Translations under genes and position numbers: made by a program | The notes under the pieces: model-generated | Databases searched by the model: none | What the model saw: the letters and a program-made list of their open reading frames with translations, nothing else | What the model was told of the DNA's origin: nothing | From: Cognatiluteimonas telluris | GTDB lineage: Bacteria > Pseudomonadota > Gammaproteobacteria > Xanthomonadales > Xanthomonadaceae | Length of the DNA stretch: 64,000 nt | Assembly (NCBI RefSeq): GCF_011320095.1 | Contig: NZ_JAANOY010000002.1 | Coordinates: 1-64,000, forward strand | Direction of reading: 5' to 3' | In this document: positions 7,803 to 16,770 of the stretch, in pieces | Position numbering within the stretch: position 1 is the first letter of the stretch | Layout of the letters: each line of letters begins with the position of its first letter

Positions 7803-8963
7803 ATGGCCCTGCCTCCCTACGACCTGTTCGATGTCCGCTCGCTGCTCACCGAAGAGGAGCAGGCGATCCAGGACACGGTCGCCCGATTCACCGATGAGCG
7901 CGTGTTGCCGATCATCGGCGACTGCTTCGACCAGGGCCGGTTCCCGAAGGAACTGATCCCGGAGATCGCCGATCTCGGGTTGCTGGGCTCCTCGCTGCCC
8001 GAGCAGTACGGCGGCCATGGCCTCAATGGTGTCAGCTACGGCCTGATCTGCCAGGAGCTCGAGCGCGGCGACAGCGGCATCCGCAGCTTCGTCAGCGTGC
8101 AGTCCTCGCTGTGCATGTATCCGATCTTCGCCTACGGCTCGGAAGAACAGCGCATGCGCTGGCTGCCGGACATGGCCGCGGGCAAGGTCATCGGCTGCTT
8201 CGGCCTGACCGAGCCGCATGGTGGGTCGGATCCGGCCAACATGAAGACCAACGCGAAGAAGGACGGCGCGGACTGGATCCTCAACGGCTCCAAGATGTGG
8301 ATCACCAACGGCAACGTCGCCGACATCGCCATCGTCTGGGCGCAGACCGACGACGGCATCCAGGGCTTCATCGTCGAGAAGGGCATGCCGGGCTTCGCCG
8401 CCCAGGAAATCAAGCACAAGATGAGCCTGCGCGCGTCGGTGACGTCGTCGCTGTTCTTCGACAACGTGCGCGTGCCCGAGGCCAACCGCCTGCCCAACGT
8501 CAAGGGTCTCAAGGGCCCGCTGGGCTGCCTGACCCAGGCGCGCTACGGCATCACCTGGGGCCCGATCGGCGCGGCGATCGCGTGCCTGGACGAGGCGCTG
8601 AATTATTCGAAGGAGCGCATCCTGTTCGACCGCCCGGTGGCGGCCACGCAATCCGCGCAACTGAAGCTTGCCGACATGGCGCGCCGGATCACGCTGGCGC
8701 AGCTGCTGGTGCTGCAACTGGGCCGCCTGAAGGATGCCGGCAGGATGGCGCCGGCGCAGGTGTCGCTGGCCAAGTGGAACAACTGCCGCATGGCGATCGA
8801 CATCGCGCGCCAGTGCCGCGACCTGCTCGGCGGCGCCGGGATCACGACCGAACACTGCGCGATCCGGCACGCATTGAACCTGGAATCGGTCATCACCTAC
8901 GAAGGCACCGAAACCGTGCACCAGCTGGTGATCGGGCGGGAGCTGACGGGCATCAACGCGTTC
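7803..8963 (+). CDS. gcdH: Acyl-CoA dehydrogenase, glutaryl-CoA dehydrogenase type
   Basis: About 387 residues from the ATG at 7803 (MALPPYDLFDV); the stop lies near 8966 and the last coding triplet ends there or just before. FAD-binding acyl-CoA dehydrogenase. CFGLTEPHGGSDPANM and KMWITNGNVADI are the substrate/FAD loops, and YEGTETVHQLVIGRELTG carries the catalytic Glu (E367). Wording and length match glutaryl-CoA dehydrogenases, which oxidise and decarboxylate glutaryl-CoA to crotonyl-CoA in lysine/tryptophan breakdown. No other lysine-degradation genes are nearby, so the substrate rests on family resemblance. A repeat-derived hairpin element follows the gene. Confidence 0.82.
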
Positions 8964-8970
8964 TGATGGG

Positions 8971-9085
8971 CGTCGTCATTCCCGCGAAAGCGGGAATCCG
9001 GCGACGTCGCTGTTGCATTGGACGAAAAGTCACTGTTGATCAGCCATTCGGCTGCTGGGAACCCCCGCTTTCTCGGGAATGACGG
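8971..9085 (+). repeat. Inverted-repeat mini-element (MITE-like), GTCATTCCCG type
   Basis: The left end reads CGTCATTCCCGCGAAAGCGG, and the right end is its near-perfect reverse complement (CCGCTTTCTCGGGAATGACG). Each end also contains its own short hairpin. About 115 bp in total, lying between the acyl-CoA dehydrogenase and GNAT genes. A solo copy of the same end occurs at 10371-10396. Confidence 0.75.
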
Positions 9086-9104
9086 TTAAAAGGATCCGCG
9101 GGCA

Positions 9105-9665
9105 ATGCAACTCCCACACGTCCGTATCGAAACCGAGCGACTGATCCTTCGCCTGCCAGAGCGCGAGGACTTCGACGCCTACGCGGAAATGATGGGCGAC
9201 GAGGACACCGCGCGCTGGATCGGCGGCCACGTCGGCCGCGCCGCCGCGTGGCGCAAGTTCCTGCAGATGCCGGGCGCATGGGCGATCCAGGGCTTCGCCA
9301 TGTTCTCGCTGGTCGAGAAGGCGAGCGGGCAGTGGATCGGACAGGCGGGACCATGGAAGCCCGAAGGCTGGCCCGGCACCGAGGTCGGCTGGAGCCTGCG
9401 CCGTGAATTCACCGGCAAGGGATATGCCCGCGAAGCGGCGACCGCCGCCATTGACTGGGTCTTCGACGCCCTGGGCTGGAGCGAGGTGATCCACAGCATC
9501 CAGCTGCCGAACAAGGCGTCGATCGCGCTCGCCGAGCGCCTGGGCTCGGTGTACCGCGGCGTGGAAAACCTGCCGCCGCCTTACGAGGATGTCGAGATCG
9601 GGGTCTGGGGACAGACCCGCGCGCAATGGATGGCGTCGCGACAGGCACGCGAGGCGACGGCGTGA
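9105..9665 (+). CDS. GNAT family N-acetyltransferase (RimJ/RimL-like)
   Basis: 186 residues. Starts with IETERLILRLPEREDFDAYA, the typical opening of the RimJ/RimL/Acetyltransf_3 group. The acetyl-CoA loop is seen as GWSLRREFTGKGYAREA (about residues 102-118), followed by the conserved NKASIALAERLGSVYRG. Substrate unknown: protein N-termini, antibiotics or small amines are all possible for this group. The stop codon overlaps the GTG start of the following glutathione S-transferase gene (GTGA), indicating translational coupling. Confidence 0.85.
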   Translation: MQLPHVRIETERLILRLPEREDFDAYAEMMGDEDTARWIGGHVGRAAAWRKFLQMPGAWAIQGFAMFSLVEKASGQWIGQAGPWKPEGWPGTEVGWSLRREFTGKGYAREAATAAIDWVFDALGWSEVIHSIQLPNKASIALAERLGSVYRGVENLPPPYEDVEIGVWGQTRAQWMASRQAREATA

Positions 9666-10303
9666 TCACGCTCCACGGCTTCTCGCCGTCCGGAAATTGC
9701 CAGAAGGTGCGACTGCTGCTGGAGCAGTTGGGGTGCGACTACCGCTGGGTCGAAGTCGACATCGCCAATGGCGGCACCCGCACGCCGGAGTTCCTGGCCA
9801 AAAACCCCAACGGCAAGGTGCCGATGCTGGAGACGGCGGACGGCCGCATCCTGGTCGAATCCAACGCGATGCTGTTCTGGCTCGCCGAAGGCAGCGCATT
9901 TTTCCCCGCCGATGGCTGGCAGCGTGCGCAGGCCTTGAGCTGGATGTTCTTCGAGCAGTACAGCCACGAGCCGTATGTTGCCGTCGCGCGTTTCATCTGC
10001 GGCTGGACGGCGCTGGATTCGCCACGTCGCGCCGAGCTGCCGAAGCTGCGCGAGCGCGGCCTGCAGGCGTTGGCGGTGATGGAGCGGCACCTGCTCACGG
10101 CGCCCTGGTTCACCGGCAACGCATACGGCATCGCCGACATCGCCCTGTTCGCCTACACCGATGTCGCCAGCGACGGTGGCTTCGACCTGTCGCCGTACCC
10201 CGGGATCCGCGACTGGCTGGCACGCGTGCGCGCGACGCCGGGATTCGTGCCGATGCCGGCGCTCGACGCGCAGGCGGCTGCGCGCATCGAGGCATCGACA
10301 TGA
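9662..10303 (+). CDS. Glutathione S-transferase family protein
   Basis: 213 residues from a GTG at 9662 that overlaps the preceding stop codon; the thioredoxin-fold N-terminus (ITLHGFSPSGNCQKVRLLL) begins right there, which decides the start. NPNGKVPMLE and the following VESNAML form the glutathione site (cis-Pro, then Glu-Ser). The helical C-terminal domain holds GNAYGIADIALFAYT, the conserved N-capping Asp motif. Resembles YfcG/theta-beta class bacterial GSTs. Substrate unknown. Coupled to the GNAT gene. Confidence 0.87.
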   Translation: MITLHGFSPSGNCQKVRLLLEQLGCDYRWVEVDIANGGTRTPEFLAKNPNGKVPMLETADGRILVESNAMLFWLAEGSAFFPADGWQRAQALSWMFFEQYSHEPYVAVARFICGWTALDSPRRAELPKLRERGLQALAVMERHLLTAPWFTGNAYGIADIALFAYTDVASDGGFDLSPYPGIRDWLARVRATPGFVPMPALDAQAAARIEAST

Positions 10304-10370
10304 GCATGTTTCCACCTGTTCCTGGCCGGCGCTGAAGGCGCCGCGACCCGCTACATCCCCCAATACATTT

Positions 10371-10396
10371 GATTCCTGCTTTCGCGGGAACGACGG
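10371..10396 (-). repeat. Solo copy of the GTCATTCCCG-type repeat end
   Basis: Reverse complement reads CGTCGTTCCCGCGAAAGCAG followed by GAATC, nearly identical to the left end of the element at 8971. It lies just before the E1 gene, whose reading frame remains open through it. Confidence 0.65.
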
Positions 10397-10407
10397 CAAA
10401 CAACGAA

Positions 10408-12702
10408 ATGACAGCCACGACCGCAAAGCCCATCCCCGCACGCATGAAGGGCGTCAACCGCGCCGAGATCTGCGACGTCAACTTCCAGGAATTCGTGCGC
10501 GACTGGAACGGTGGGGTCGATGCGAAGCCGTCGCCCCACGAAGCGATCCTGGACGGCAGCGCGCTCGATGCGCAGGGCTTCCGCGAGCTGTTCGAGTCGC
10601 AGCTGATCAGCCGCCACCTCGACCTGATGGCGCGCGTGCTGCGAGTGCAGAACAAGGTCTTCTACACCATCGGTTCCAGCGGCCACGAAGGCAACGCGAT
10701 GGTCGCGCGCGCCACGCGGCACACGGACCCTGCCTTCCTGCACTACCGCAGCGGCGCGTTCATGGCCGAGCGTTTCCGCAAGTTGCCGGGCACCGACGGC
10801 AGGAAGCTCGATCCGATCATGGATTCGGCGCTGTCGTTCGCCGCGAGCAAGGACGATCCCGCCTCCGGCGGCCGCCACAAGGTTTGGGGCAGCAAGCCGT
10901 TGTGGGTGTTGCCGCAGACGTCGACCATCGCCTCGCACCTGCCCAAGGCCTTCGGCACGGCGGTGGCGATCGAGCAGGGCCGGCGCATCGGCCACGCGCT
11001 GCCGATCCCCAACGACAGCATCGCGATCTGCTCGTTCGGCGACGCATCGAGCAACCATGCCACCGCGCAGACCGCGTTCAATGCCGCGGCGTGGACGGCC
11101 TACCAGAAGCTCCCGGCGCCGGTGTTGTTCGTGTGCGAGGACAACGGCATCGGGATTTCGGTCAAGACGCCGACCGACTGGATTTCGCGCAACTTCCGCG
11201 ACCGTGCGGACCTGGATTATTTCTTCGCCGACGGCCTGGACCTGTCCGCAGGCTACGGCGACGTGCAGGCGGCGGTCGAGCATTGCCGGCGCACGCGCCG
11301 CCCGACCTTCCTGCACCTGCGCACGACGCGGATCATGGGTCACGCCGGCACCGACTTCGAGATCGAGTGGCGCTCGATCGAGGAGCTCTGCGCGGTGGAA
11401 GCCAGCGACCCGCTGCTGCGCAGTGCCGCGATCGCGCTCGAATCGGGACTGATGTCGAAGGACGAGATCCTGGCGTTGTATGAAGACACGCGCAGGAAGT
11501 GCTTCGCCGCCGCGGAGGATGCCGACAGGCGTCCGCGGTTGACCACGCTGGAAGACGTGATGGCGCCGCTGGCGCCCTTTACGCCGGCGGCGGTGCAGGC
11601 CGAGGCCACCCGCGCCGATTACGCCGACAAGCGCGCGGCCGTGTTCGGTGGCGAGGCCAAACTGCCGGAAAGGCAGGCGCCAAGGCACCTGGCGATCCAG
11701 ATCAACAATGCGCTGCACGAGCTGTTCGCCAAATACCCGGAAACTCTGCTCTTCGGCGAGGACGTGGCACAGAAGGGCGGCGTCTATACCGTCACCAAGG
11801 GCCTGCACAAGGCCTTCGGCAACCGCCGGGTGTTCAACACGCTGCTCGACGAAACCGTCATCCTCGGGTTGGCACAGGGCTACGCCAACTTGGGCATGTT
11901 GCCGGTCCCGGAAATCCAGTACCTGGCCTACCTGCACAACGCCATCGACCAGATCCGCGGCGAGGCGGCGAGCCTGCAGTTCTTCAGCAACGACCAGTAC
12001 CGCAACCCGATGGTGGTGCGCATCGCCGGCCTGGGTTACCAGCGCGGCTTCGGCGGGCATTTCCACAACGACAATTCGATCACCGCGCTACGTGACATTC
12101 CGGGGCTGGTGGTCGGTTGTCCCTCGCGCGGCGACGATGCGGCGATGATGCTGCGCACGCTCGCGGCGCTGGCGAAGGTGGATGGCCGGGTATGCGCCTT
12201 CCTCGAGCCGATCGCGCTGTACATGGCCAAGGACCTGTACGAGGCCGGCGATGGCGGCTGGCTCACCTCCTACCCGCCGCCCGACCAGGCGCTGGTGCTG
12301 GGCGAAGAACGTGTCTATGCGCCCGAAGCCACCGATTGCGTGATTTTCAGCTTCGGCAACGGCATCCCGATGAGCCTGCGGGCGGCGCGTGCGATCGAGG
12401 CGCAATACGGTTGGAAGGTGCGCGTGGTCGACCTACGCTGGCTGGTGCCGCTCAACGACGCCGCGATCGCGAAGCATGCCGCGCAATGCAAGCGGATCCT
12501 TGTCGTCGATGAAGGCCGCCACAGTGCCGGGGTGGGCGAGGGCGTGATCACCGCGATCACCGAAGCCGGCCACGGCGGCAAGCCGCTGCAACGCGTGGTC
12601 GGCGCGGACACCTTCACCCCGCTTGCCGGCGCGGCGTTCCTGGTGATCCCATCCGACGAGGAAATCGTCGCGGCCGCTGGCATGCTGGCCAAGCGCAGCT
12701 AG
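10408..12702 (+). CDS. 2-oxo-acid dehydrogenase E1, fused alpha and beta subunits
   Basis: 764 residues from the ATG at 10408; the frame is open further upstream only because it crosses a repeat. The N-terminal half (about 40-400) is an E1-alpha domain with the thiamine diphosphate region CSFGDASSNHATAQTAFN and VCEDNGIGISV. The C-terminal half (about 430-764) is an E1-beta domain: LLFGEDVAQKGGVYTVTKGL, LDETVILGLAQGYA, and the C-terminal transketolase-like VVDEGRHSAGVGEGVI. The alpha-beta fusion and sequence suggest a branched-chain 2-oxo acid or acetoin-type dehydrogenase, oxidatively decarboxylating a 2-oxo acid onto lipoyl-E2. No E2 or E3 gene lies beside it. Repeats flank it on both sides. 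Confidence 0.82.
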   Translation: MTATTAKPIPARMKGVNRAEICDVNFQEFVRDWNGGVDAKPSPHEAILDGSALDAQGFRELFESQLISRHLDLMARVLRVQNKVFYTIGSSGHEGNAMVARATRHTDPAFLHYRSGAFMAERFRKLPGTDGRKLDPIMDSALSFAASKDDPASGGRHKVWGSKPLWVLPQTSTIASHLPKAFGTAVAIEQGRRIGHALPIPNDSIAICSFGDASSNHATAQTAFNAAAWTAYQKLPAPVLFVCEDNGIGISVKTPTDWISRNFRDRADLDYFFADGLDLSAGYGDVQAAVEHCRRTRRPTFLHLRTTRIMGHAGTDFEIEWRSIEELCAVEASDPLLRSAAIALESGLMSKDEILALYEDTRRKCFAAAEDADRRPRLTTLEDVMAPLAPFTPAAVQAEATRADYADKRAAVFGGEAKLPERQAPRHLAIQINNALHELFAKYPETLLFGEDVAQKGGVYTVTKGLHKAFGNRRVFNTLLDETVILGLAQGYANLGMLPVPEIQYLAYLHNAIDQIRGEAASLQFFSNDQYRNPMVVRIAGLGYQRGFGGHFHNDNSITALRDIPGLVVGCPSRGDDAAMMLRTLAALAKVDGRVCAFLEPIALYMAKDLYEAGDGGWLTSYPPPDQALVLGEERVYAPEATDCVIFSFGNGIPMSLRAARAIEAQYGWKVRVVDLRWLVPLNDAAIAKHAAQCKRILVVDEGRHSAGVGEGVITAITEAGHGGKPLQRVVGADTFTPLAGAAFLVIPSDEEIVAAAGMLAKRS

Positions 12703-12721
12703 GCAACGCCGAAAGCCCCCT

Positions 12722-12800
12722 GGCAGGAGTGGCTTCAGCGGCGAGCTCTCGCTTTTTCGACGGCAATCGATCGGAGCTCGCGGCTGAAGCCGCTCCTACA
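12722..12800. repeat. Paired GGAGCGGCTTCAGCCGCG-type palindromic repeat
   Basis: GGCAGGAGTGGCTTCAGCGG at the left is mirrored by CGCGGCTGAAGCCGCTCCTA at the right, with a GAGCTC at the inner end of each. The whole can fold into a long hairpin between the convergent E1 and ygfZ genes. Solo copies are at 23215 and 61913. Confidence 0.75.
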
Positions 12801-12841
12801 AAAAGAGCGCGCCCCGGGCGATGCGGCGCAGAGCGCGCGCC

Positions 12842-13711
12842 CTACCGCGCCAGGCCTTCCTGCAGCGGCTGCGCCCGCAACGGCGCGCCGGCTGCCGTCA
12901 ATCCGTGCATTGAATGCTCCAGGGGCAGCACCGCCAGCAACACGCTGCCGGTGTCCACTGCGACCCGGCTGACGATCGTGCCAACCACCTGTTCGCCATC
13001 GAGCACGTCGCTGCCGGTATCGACACTGGCGTCACTGTCGAACAATCGCAGCCCGCGCTTCGCCTGCCCGAGGAAATGCGTGCGGGCGACGATTTCCTGC
13101 CCCGGGTAGCAGCCCTTTTTCACGCTGTAGGCACGCAGCCGATCCAGCGACAACTGCTGTGGCGTCCAGTGCCCGGACTGCGCGACATCCAGGCGCGGCA
13201 GGCCGTGCAGAAGGTCGAATGCCATCCACTCCGCCGCCTTGCCCGCATCGGCCGGCATGCTGCGCGCACCGATATGCACGACCCGCGCGGTCTCCGGCGT
13301 CCCCAGGTCCACTTCGACCGTGCCGTCGCCGGCCGCGGACAGCTGCGCCGCGCGCGCGATGGCGGGCGGGGAAACCGCGCCCGACACGCGCAGATCGCGA
13401 CGTGCCTCCAGCACCACCTTGCTGCGGAAGACGTAGCGCTGCAGCGCTTCGCGCAAACCATCGGCGTCGGCATCCGGAAGCAGCAACCACAGCGTCTGCG
13501 CGTCGAACCGCAGCAGAGCGAAGAACGCCACCAGCCGTCCCTTCGGCGTCAGCCAGCCGCTCCACTGCCACTGGCCATCGGCCAGCGACGCCACGTCGCT
13601 CATGAATTGCGCCTGGGCGAACTTCACCGCGTCGGCGCCGTGCAGGGCCAGCACCGACGCCGCTGGCAGGGCGAACGCGGTGGCTTGCGCAGGCAGCAGG
13701 TTGTCGTCCAT
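12842..13711 (-). CDS. ygfZ: Folate-binding Fe-S cluster assembly/repair protein YgfZ
   Basis: 289 residues from the ATG at 13709-13711. GcvT-like folate-binding fold with the family signature KKGCYPGQEIVARTHFLGQ, containing the conserved Cys (C201). YgfZ, together with tetrahydrofolate, supports assembly or repair of particular Fe-S enzymes, including succinate dehydrogenase in related systems. Slightly shorter than E. coli YgfZ (326). It is divergent from the SDH assembly factor gene with only 39 bp between the two start codons, placing it next to sdhCDAB. Confidence 0.88.
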   Translation of the reverse strand: MDDNLLPAQATAFALPAASVLALHGADAVKFAQAQFMSDVASLADGQWQWSGWLTPKGRLVAFFALLRFDAQTLWLLLPDADADGLREALQRYVFRSKVVLEARRDLRVSGAVSPPAIARAAQLSAAGDGTVEVDLGTPETARVVHIGARSMPADAGKAAEWMAFDLLHGLPRLDVAQSGHWTPQQLSLDRLRAYSVKKGCYPGQEIVARTHFLGQAKRGLRLFDSDASVDTGSDVLDGEQVVGTIVSRVAVDTGSVLLAVLPLEHSMHGLTAAGAPLRAQPLQEGLAR

Positions 13712-13750
13712 GGGCCCCGGATTTACACTTGCACGGCTAAGGGAATCGAA

Positions 13751-13927
13751 ATGATAGGTCAAACCGGCTCCGATCCTGCTCCCGCCGAGGCACCGGCCGA
13801 CGTTGTCGGCACCGTGCCGGCCACGGCGCCAGCGGCGCCCTTGCCGGTGGAAATCGGCGGGCGCGACGGCCCGGAACCGACGCGCTACGGCGATTGGGAA
13901 AAGAACGGACGCTGCATCGATTTCTGA
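13751..13927 (+). CDS. SDHAF4-type (DUF1674) succinate dehydrogenase assembly factor
   Basis: 58 residues. A Pro/Ala-rich linker leads to the conserved C-terminal block GPEPTRYGDWEKNGRCIDF, the hallmark of DUF1674/SDHAF4. In eukaryotes SDHAF4 (Sdh8) binds free flavinylated SdhA and helps it join SdhB. Position directly upstream of sdhCDAB supports the same role here. The ATG at 13751 is the only plausible start close to ygfZ. A 12-bp tandem duplication (GATTTCTGAGGG twice) covers its last two codons and stop. Confidence 0.85.
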   Translation: MIGQTGSDPAPAEAPADVVGTVPATAPAAPLPVEIGGRDGPEPTRYGDWEKNGRCIDF

Positions 13928-13942
13928 GGGGATTTCTGAGGG
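13919..13942 (+). repeat. 12-bp tandem duplication at the DUF1674 stop codon
   Basis: GATTTCTGAGGG is present twice back to back (13919-13930 and 13931-13942). The first copy carries the last Asp-Phe codons and TGA stop; the second supplies another in-frame TGA. Confidence 0.9.
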
Positions 13943-14030
13943 TCGGTTGTCGGTAGCCCAGCCTTCGACGACCGGTTTGATTGCTGTCTGCGGCTTCGCG
14001 CCGCGCCAACCGCAAGGACGAGTTCCGACG

Positions 14031-14417
14031 ATGGCGACCGAGCGTCCCCTGTCACCGCACCTGCAGGTCTATCGCTGGCAGATCACGATGACGATGTCGA
14101 TCCTGCACCGCGTGACCGGTGTGGTGATCACCTTAGGCGCCTTCGCGCTGGCCGCATGGTTGCTGGCGCTGGCCGCCGGCGGCGCGCACTACGCGCACGT
14201 AGCCGCCTGCCTGGCCTCGCCGCTGGGCAGGCTGGCGCTGTTCGGCTTCTCGATGTCGCTGGTCTACCACCTGCTCAATGGCATCCGCCACCTGTTCTGG
14301 GACATGGGCTGGGGCTTCGAGATTCCCGAGTTCTACCGCTCAGGCTGGACCGTGGTGGTGCTGACGGTCGTGTTCACCGCGGCGATCTGGTTCGCCGCAC
14401 TGCGGGTGCATCCATGA
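14031..14417 (+). CDS. sdhC: Succinate dehydrogenase cytochrome b556 subunit
   Basis: 128 residues with three membrane segments. The N-terminal SILHRVTG (S23, R27) corresponds to the quinone-site Ser/Arg of E. coli SdhC. SLVYHLLNGIRHLFWD carries the haem b ligand His80. SdhC and SdhD anchor the SdhAB dimer in the inner membrane and pass electrons to ubiquinone. ATG at 14031, 103 bp after the DUF1674 gene, enough room for a separate promoter. The stop overlaps the sdhD start (ATGA). Confidence 0.92.
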   Translation: MATERPLSPHLQVYRWQITMTMSILHRVTGVVITLGAFALAAWLLALAAGGAHYAHVAACLASPLGRLALFGFSMSLVYHLLNGIRHLFWDMGWGFEIPEFYRSGWTVVVLTVVFTAAIWFAALRVHP

Positions 14418-14851
14418 GCAACATCGGCACCAGCGGGGCGCCGCGGCGCGATCCGCACGACCCCTACCGCACGCCGCTCAAGGTCGCCCGCGGGCTGGGC
14501 TCGGGGAAGACCGGCACCGGGCACTGGTGGGCACAACGCGTGACCGCCGTGCTGCTGGCGCTGCTGGTGCCGTGGCTGGTCGGCGTGCTGGTCTCGCTGG
14601 TGGGCGCCGACCTGCATGCCGCGCGCGCCGCGATCGCCAGGCCGTGGAACGCGATCCCACTGGCCGCCTTCGTCGTCGCCGCCTTCTGGCATGCCAAGCT
14701 CGGCATGCAGGTGGTGATCGAGGACTACGTGCACACGCGCTGGCTCGAAGTGACCCTGCAGTTGCTGGTGACCTTCGCCTGCGCGATCGCGGCGCTGGCC
14801 TCGCTGTACGCGCTCGGGCACATCGCGCTGAGCCTTGCGGCGACCCCCTGA
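14414..14851 (+). CDS. sdhD: Succinate dehydrogenase hydrophobic membrane anchor subunit
   Basis: 145 residues, three membrane helices. [15 protein letters not shown] contains the candidate haem ligand His93 and the Asp-Tyr pair (D104, Y105) matching the quinone-site Tyr of E. coli SdhD. A longer, polar N-terminus of about 35 residues ([20 protein letters not shown]) precedes the [11 protein letters not shown] start of the first helix, as in alpha- and other gammaproteobacterial SdhD. Start ATG overlaps the sdhC stop by 4 nt. Confidence 0.9.
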   Translation: MSNIGTSGAPRRDPHDPYRTPLKVARGLGSGKTGTGHWWAQRVTAVLLALLVPWLVGVLVSLVGADLHAARAAIARPWNAIPLAAFVVAAFWHAKLGMQVVIEDYVHTRWLEVTLQLLVTFACAIAALASLYALGHIALSLAATP

Positions 14852-14867
14852 CCTTCGACCGGCCGAC

Positions 14868-16676
14868 ATGACCAGCGCATACAAACCAGCTTCATACAAG
14901 ATCGTCGAACACAAATACGACATGGTCGTCGTCGGCGCCGGCGGTGCCGGATTGCGCGCGACCTTCGGCCTGGCGCACAAGGGCCTCAATACCGCGTGCA
15001 TCACCAAGGTGTTCCCGACCCGGTCGCACACGGTCGCGGCGCAGGGCGGCATCTCCGCCGCGCTCGGCAACATGGGCCCGGACGACTGGCGCTACCATTT
15101 CTACGACACCATCAAGGGTTCGGACTGGCTGGGCGACCAGGACGCGATCGAATACATGTGCCGCGAGGCGATCCCCGCGGTGATCGAACTCGAGCACCAG
15201 GGCGTGCCGTTCTCGCGCACCGAGCAGGGCACGATCTACCAGCGCCCGTTCGGCGGCATGACCACCGAGTACGGCAAGGGCACCGCGCAGCGCACCTGCG
15301 CCGCGGCCGACCGCACCGGACACGCGATCCTGCACACGCTCTACCAGCAGTCGCTCAAGCACGACGCGCGCTTCTTCATCGAATACTTCGCGCTGGACCT
15401 GATCATGGACGCGGACGGCACCTGCCGCGGCGTGCTCGCGCTCGACATGGCCGAAGGCACGCTGCACCTGTTCCGCGCCCAGGGCACGGTGCTGGCGACC
15501 GGCGGTTACGGTCGCGCGTATTTCTCCGCCACCTCCGCCCATACCTGCACCGGCGACGGCGGCGGCATGGCGCTGCGCGCCGGGCTGGGCCTGCAGGACA
15601 TGGAATTCGTCCAGTTCCATCCCACCGGCGTGTATGGCGCCGGGGTGCTGATCACCGAAGGCGTGCGCGGTGAAGGCGGCATCCTGCGCAACGCCTCGGG
15701 CGAGCGCTTCATGGAGCGCTACGCCCCCAACGCCAAGGACCTGGCCTCGCGCGACGTCGTGTCGCGGTCGATGACGATCGAAATCCGCGAAGGTCGCGGC
15801 GTGGGCCCGCACAAGGACCACATCCACCTCGACCTGACCCACCTGGACCCGAAGGACATCCACGAAAAACTGCCCGGCATCGCCGAGAGCGCGCGCATCT
15901 TCGCCAACGTCGATGTCACCCGCCAGCCGATCCCGGTGCTGCCGACCGTGCACTACAACATGGGTGGCATCCCGACCAACTACCACGGCGAAGTCGTGCA
16001 GCTGAAGAACGGCAACCCGGACGAAGTGGTCCCCGGCCTGTATGCGATCGGCGAGGCCGCCTGCGTGTCGGTGCACGGCGCCAACCGCCTGGGTTCGAAT
16101 TCACTGCTCGACCTGGTCGTGTTCGGCCGCGCGGTCGCCAACCGCTGCGCCGAGACCATCCGGCCCGGGCAATCGCACAAGACGCTGCCCGCAAGCGCCT
16201 GCGACGCCGCGCTGGCCAACCTCGACCGCGTGCGCAATGCCAACGGCGGCACGCCGACGGCGGTCATCCGCGACAAGATGCAGCGCACCATGCAGCTCGA
16301 CGCCGCGGTCTTCCGCACCGGGGAAACGCTGGCCGAAGGCGTCGGCAAGATCCGCGACATCCACGCCTCCTTCGCCGACGTCAAGGTGTCCGACCGCTCG
16401 CTGGTCTGGAACTCCGACCTGGTGGAGACGCTGGAACTGCAGAACCTGCTGGGCCAGGCGCTGGCGACGATTGTTTCGGCGGAAAACCGCCAGGAATCGC
16501 GCGGCGCGCACGCGCGCGAGGATTTCCCGGACCGCGACGACGCCAACTGGATGAAGCACAGTCTGTGCTGGGTCGACGGCGAAACCGGCAGGACCCACAT
16601 CGACTATCGCCCGGTGCACCTGTACACGCTGGACGACGATGTCGGCGTGGTGCCGCCGAAGCCGCGGGTGTACTGA
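14868..16676 (+). CDS. sdhA: Succinate dehydrogenase flavoprotein subunit
   Basis: 602 residues. Dinucleotide motif [11 protein letters not shown] at about 22-32. SHTVAAQGG has His54, the residue that carries covalent 8-alpha-histidyl FAD. HPTGV and [10 protein letters not shown] lie in the substrate pocket, with catalytic Arg/His downstream ([10 protein letters not shown]). It oxidises succinate to fumarate in the TCA cycle and hands electrons to SdhB. Length matches bacterial SdhA (588-600). Flavinylation is expected to need SdhE, encoded at 18106. ATG at 14868 lies 16 bp after the sdhD stop. Confidence 0.95.
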   Translation: MTSAYKPASYKIVEHKYDMVVVGAGGAGLRATFGLAHKGLNTACITKVFPTRSHTVAAQGGISAALGNMGPDDWRYHFYDTIKGSDWLGDQDAIEYMCREAIPAVIELEHQGVPFSRTEQGTIYQRPFGGMTTEYGKGTAQRTCAAADRTGHAILHTLYQQSLKHDARFFIEYFALDLIMDADGTCRGVLALDMAEGTLHLFRAQGTVLATGGYGRAYFSATSAHTCTGDGGGMALRAGLGLQDMEFVQFHPTGVYGAGVLITEGVRGEGGILRNASGERFMERYAPNAKDLASRDVVSRSMTIEIREGRGVGPHKDHIHLDLTHLDPKDIHEKLPGIAESARIFANVDVTRQPIPVLPTVHYNMGGIPTNYHGEVVQLKNGNPDEVVPGLYAIGEAACVSVHGANRLGSNSLLDLVVFGRAVANRCAETIRPGQSHKTLPASACDAALANLDRVRNANGGTPTAVIRDKMQRTMQLDAAVFRTGETLAEGVGKIRDIHASFADVKVSDRSLVWNSDLVETLELQNLLGQALATIVSAENRQESRGAHAREDFPDRDDANWMKHSLCWVDGETGRTHIDYRPVHLYTLDDDVGVVPPKPRVY

Positions 16677-16770
16677 CAGCTGGGATTGGCGATCGGCGAT
16701 CCGCGACCGCAACAACCGTCGCGACGCGCCCGCCGATCACCGATGACGAACCACGAATCACGGATCCCCA

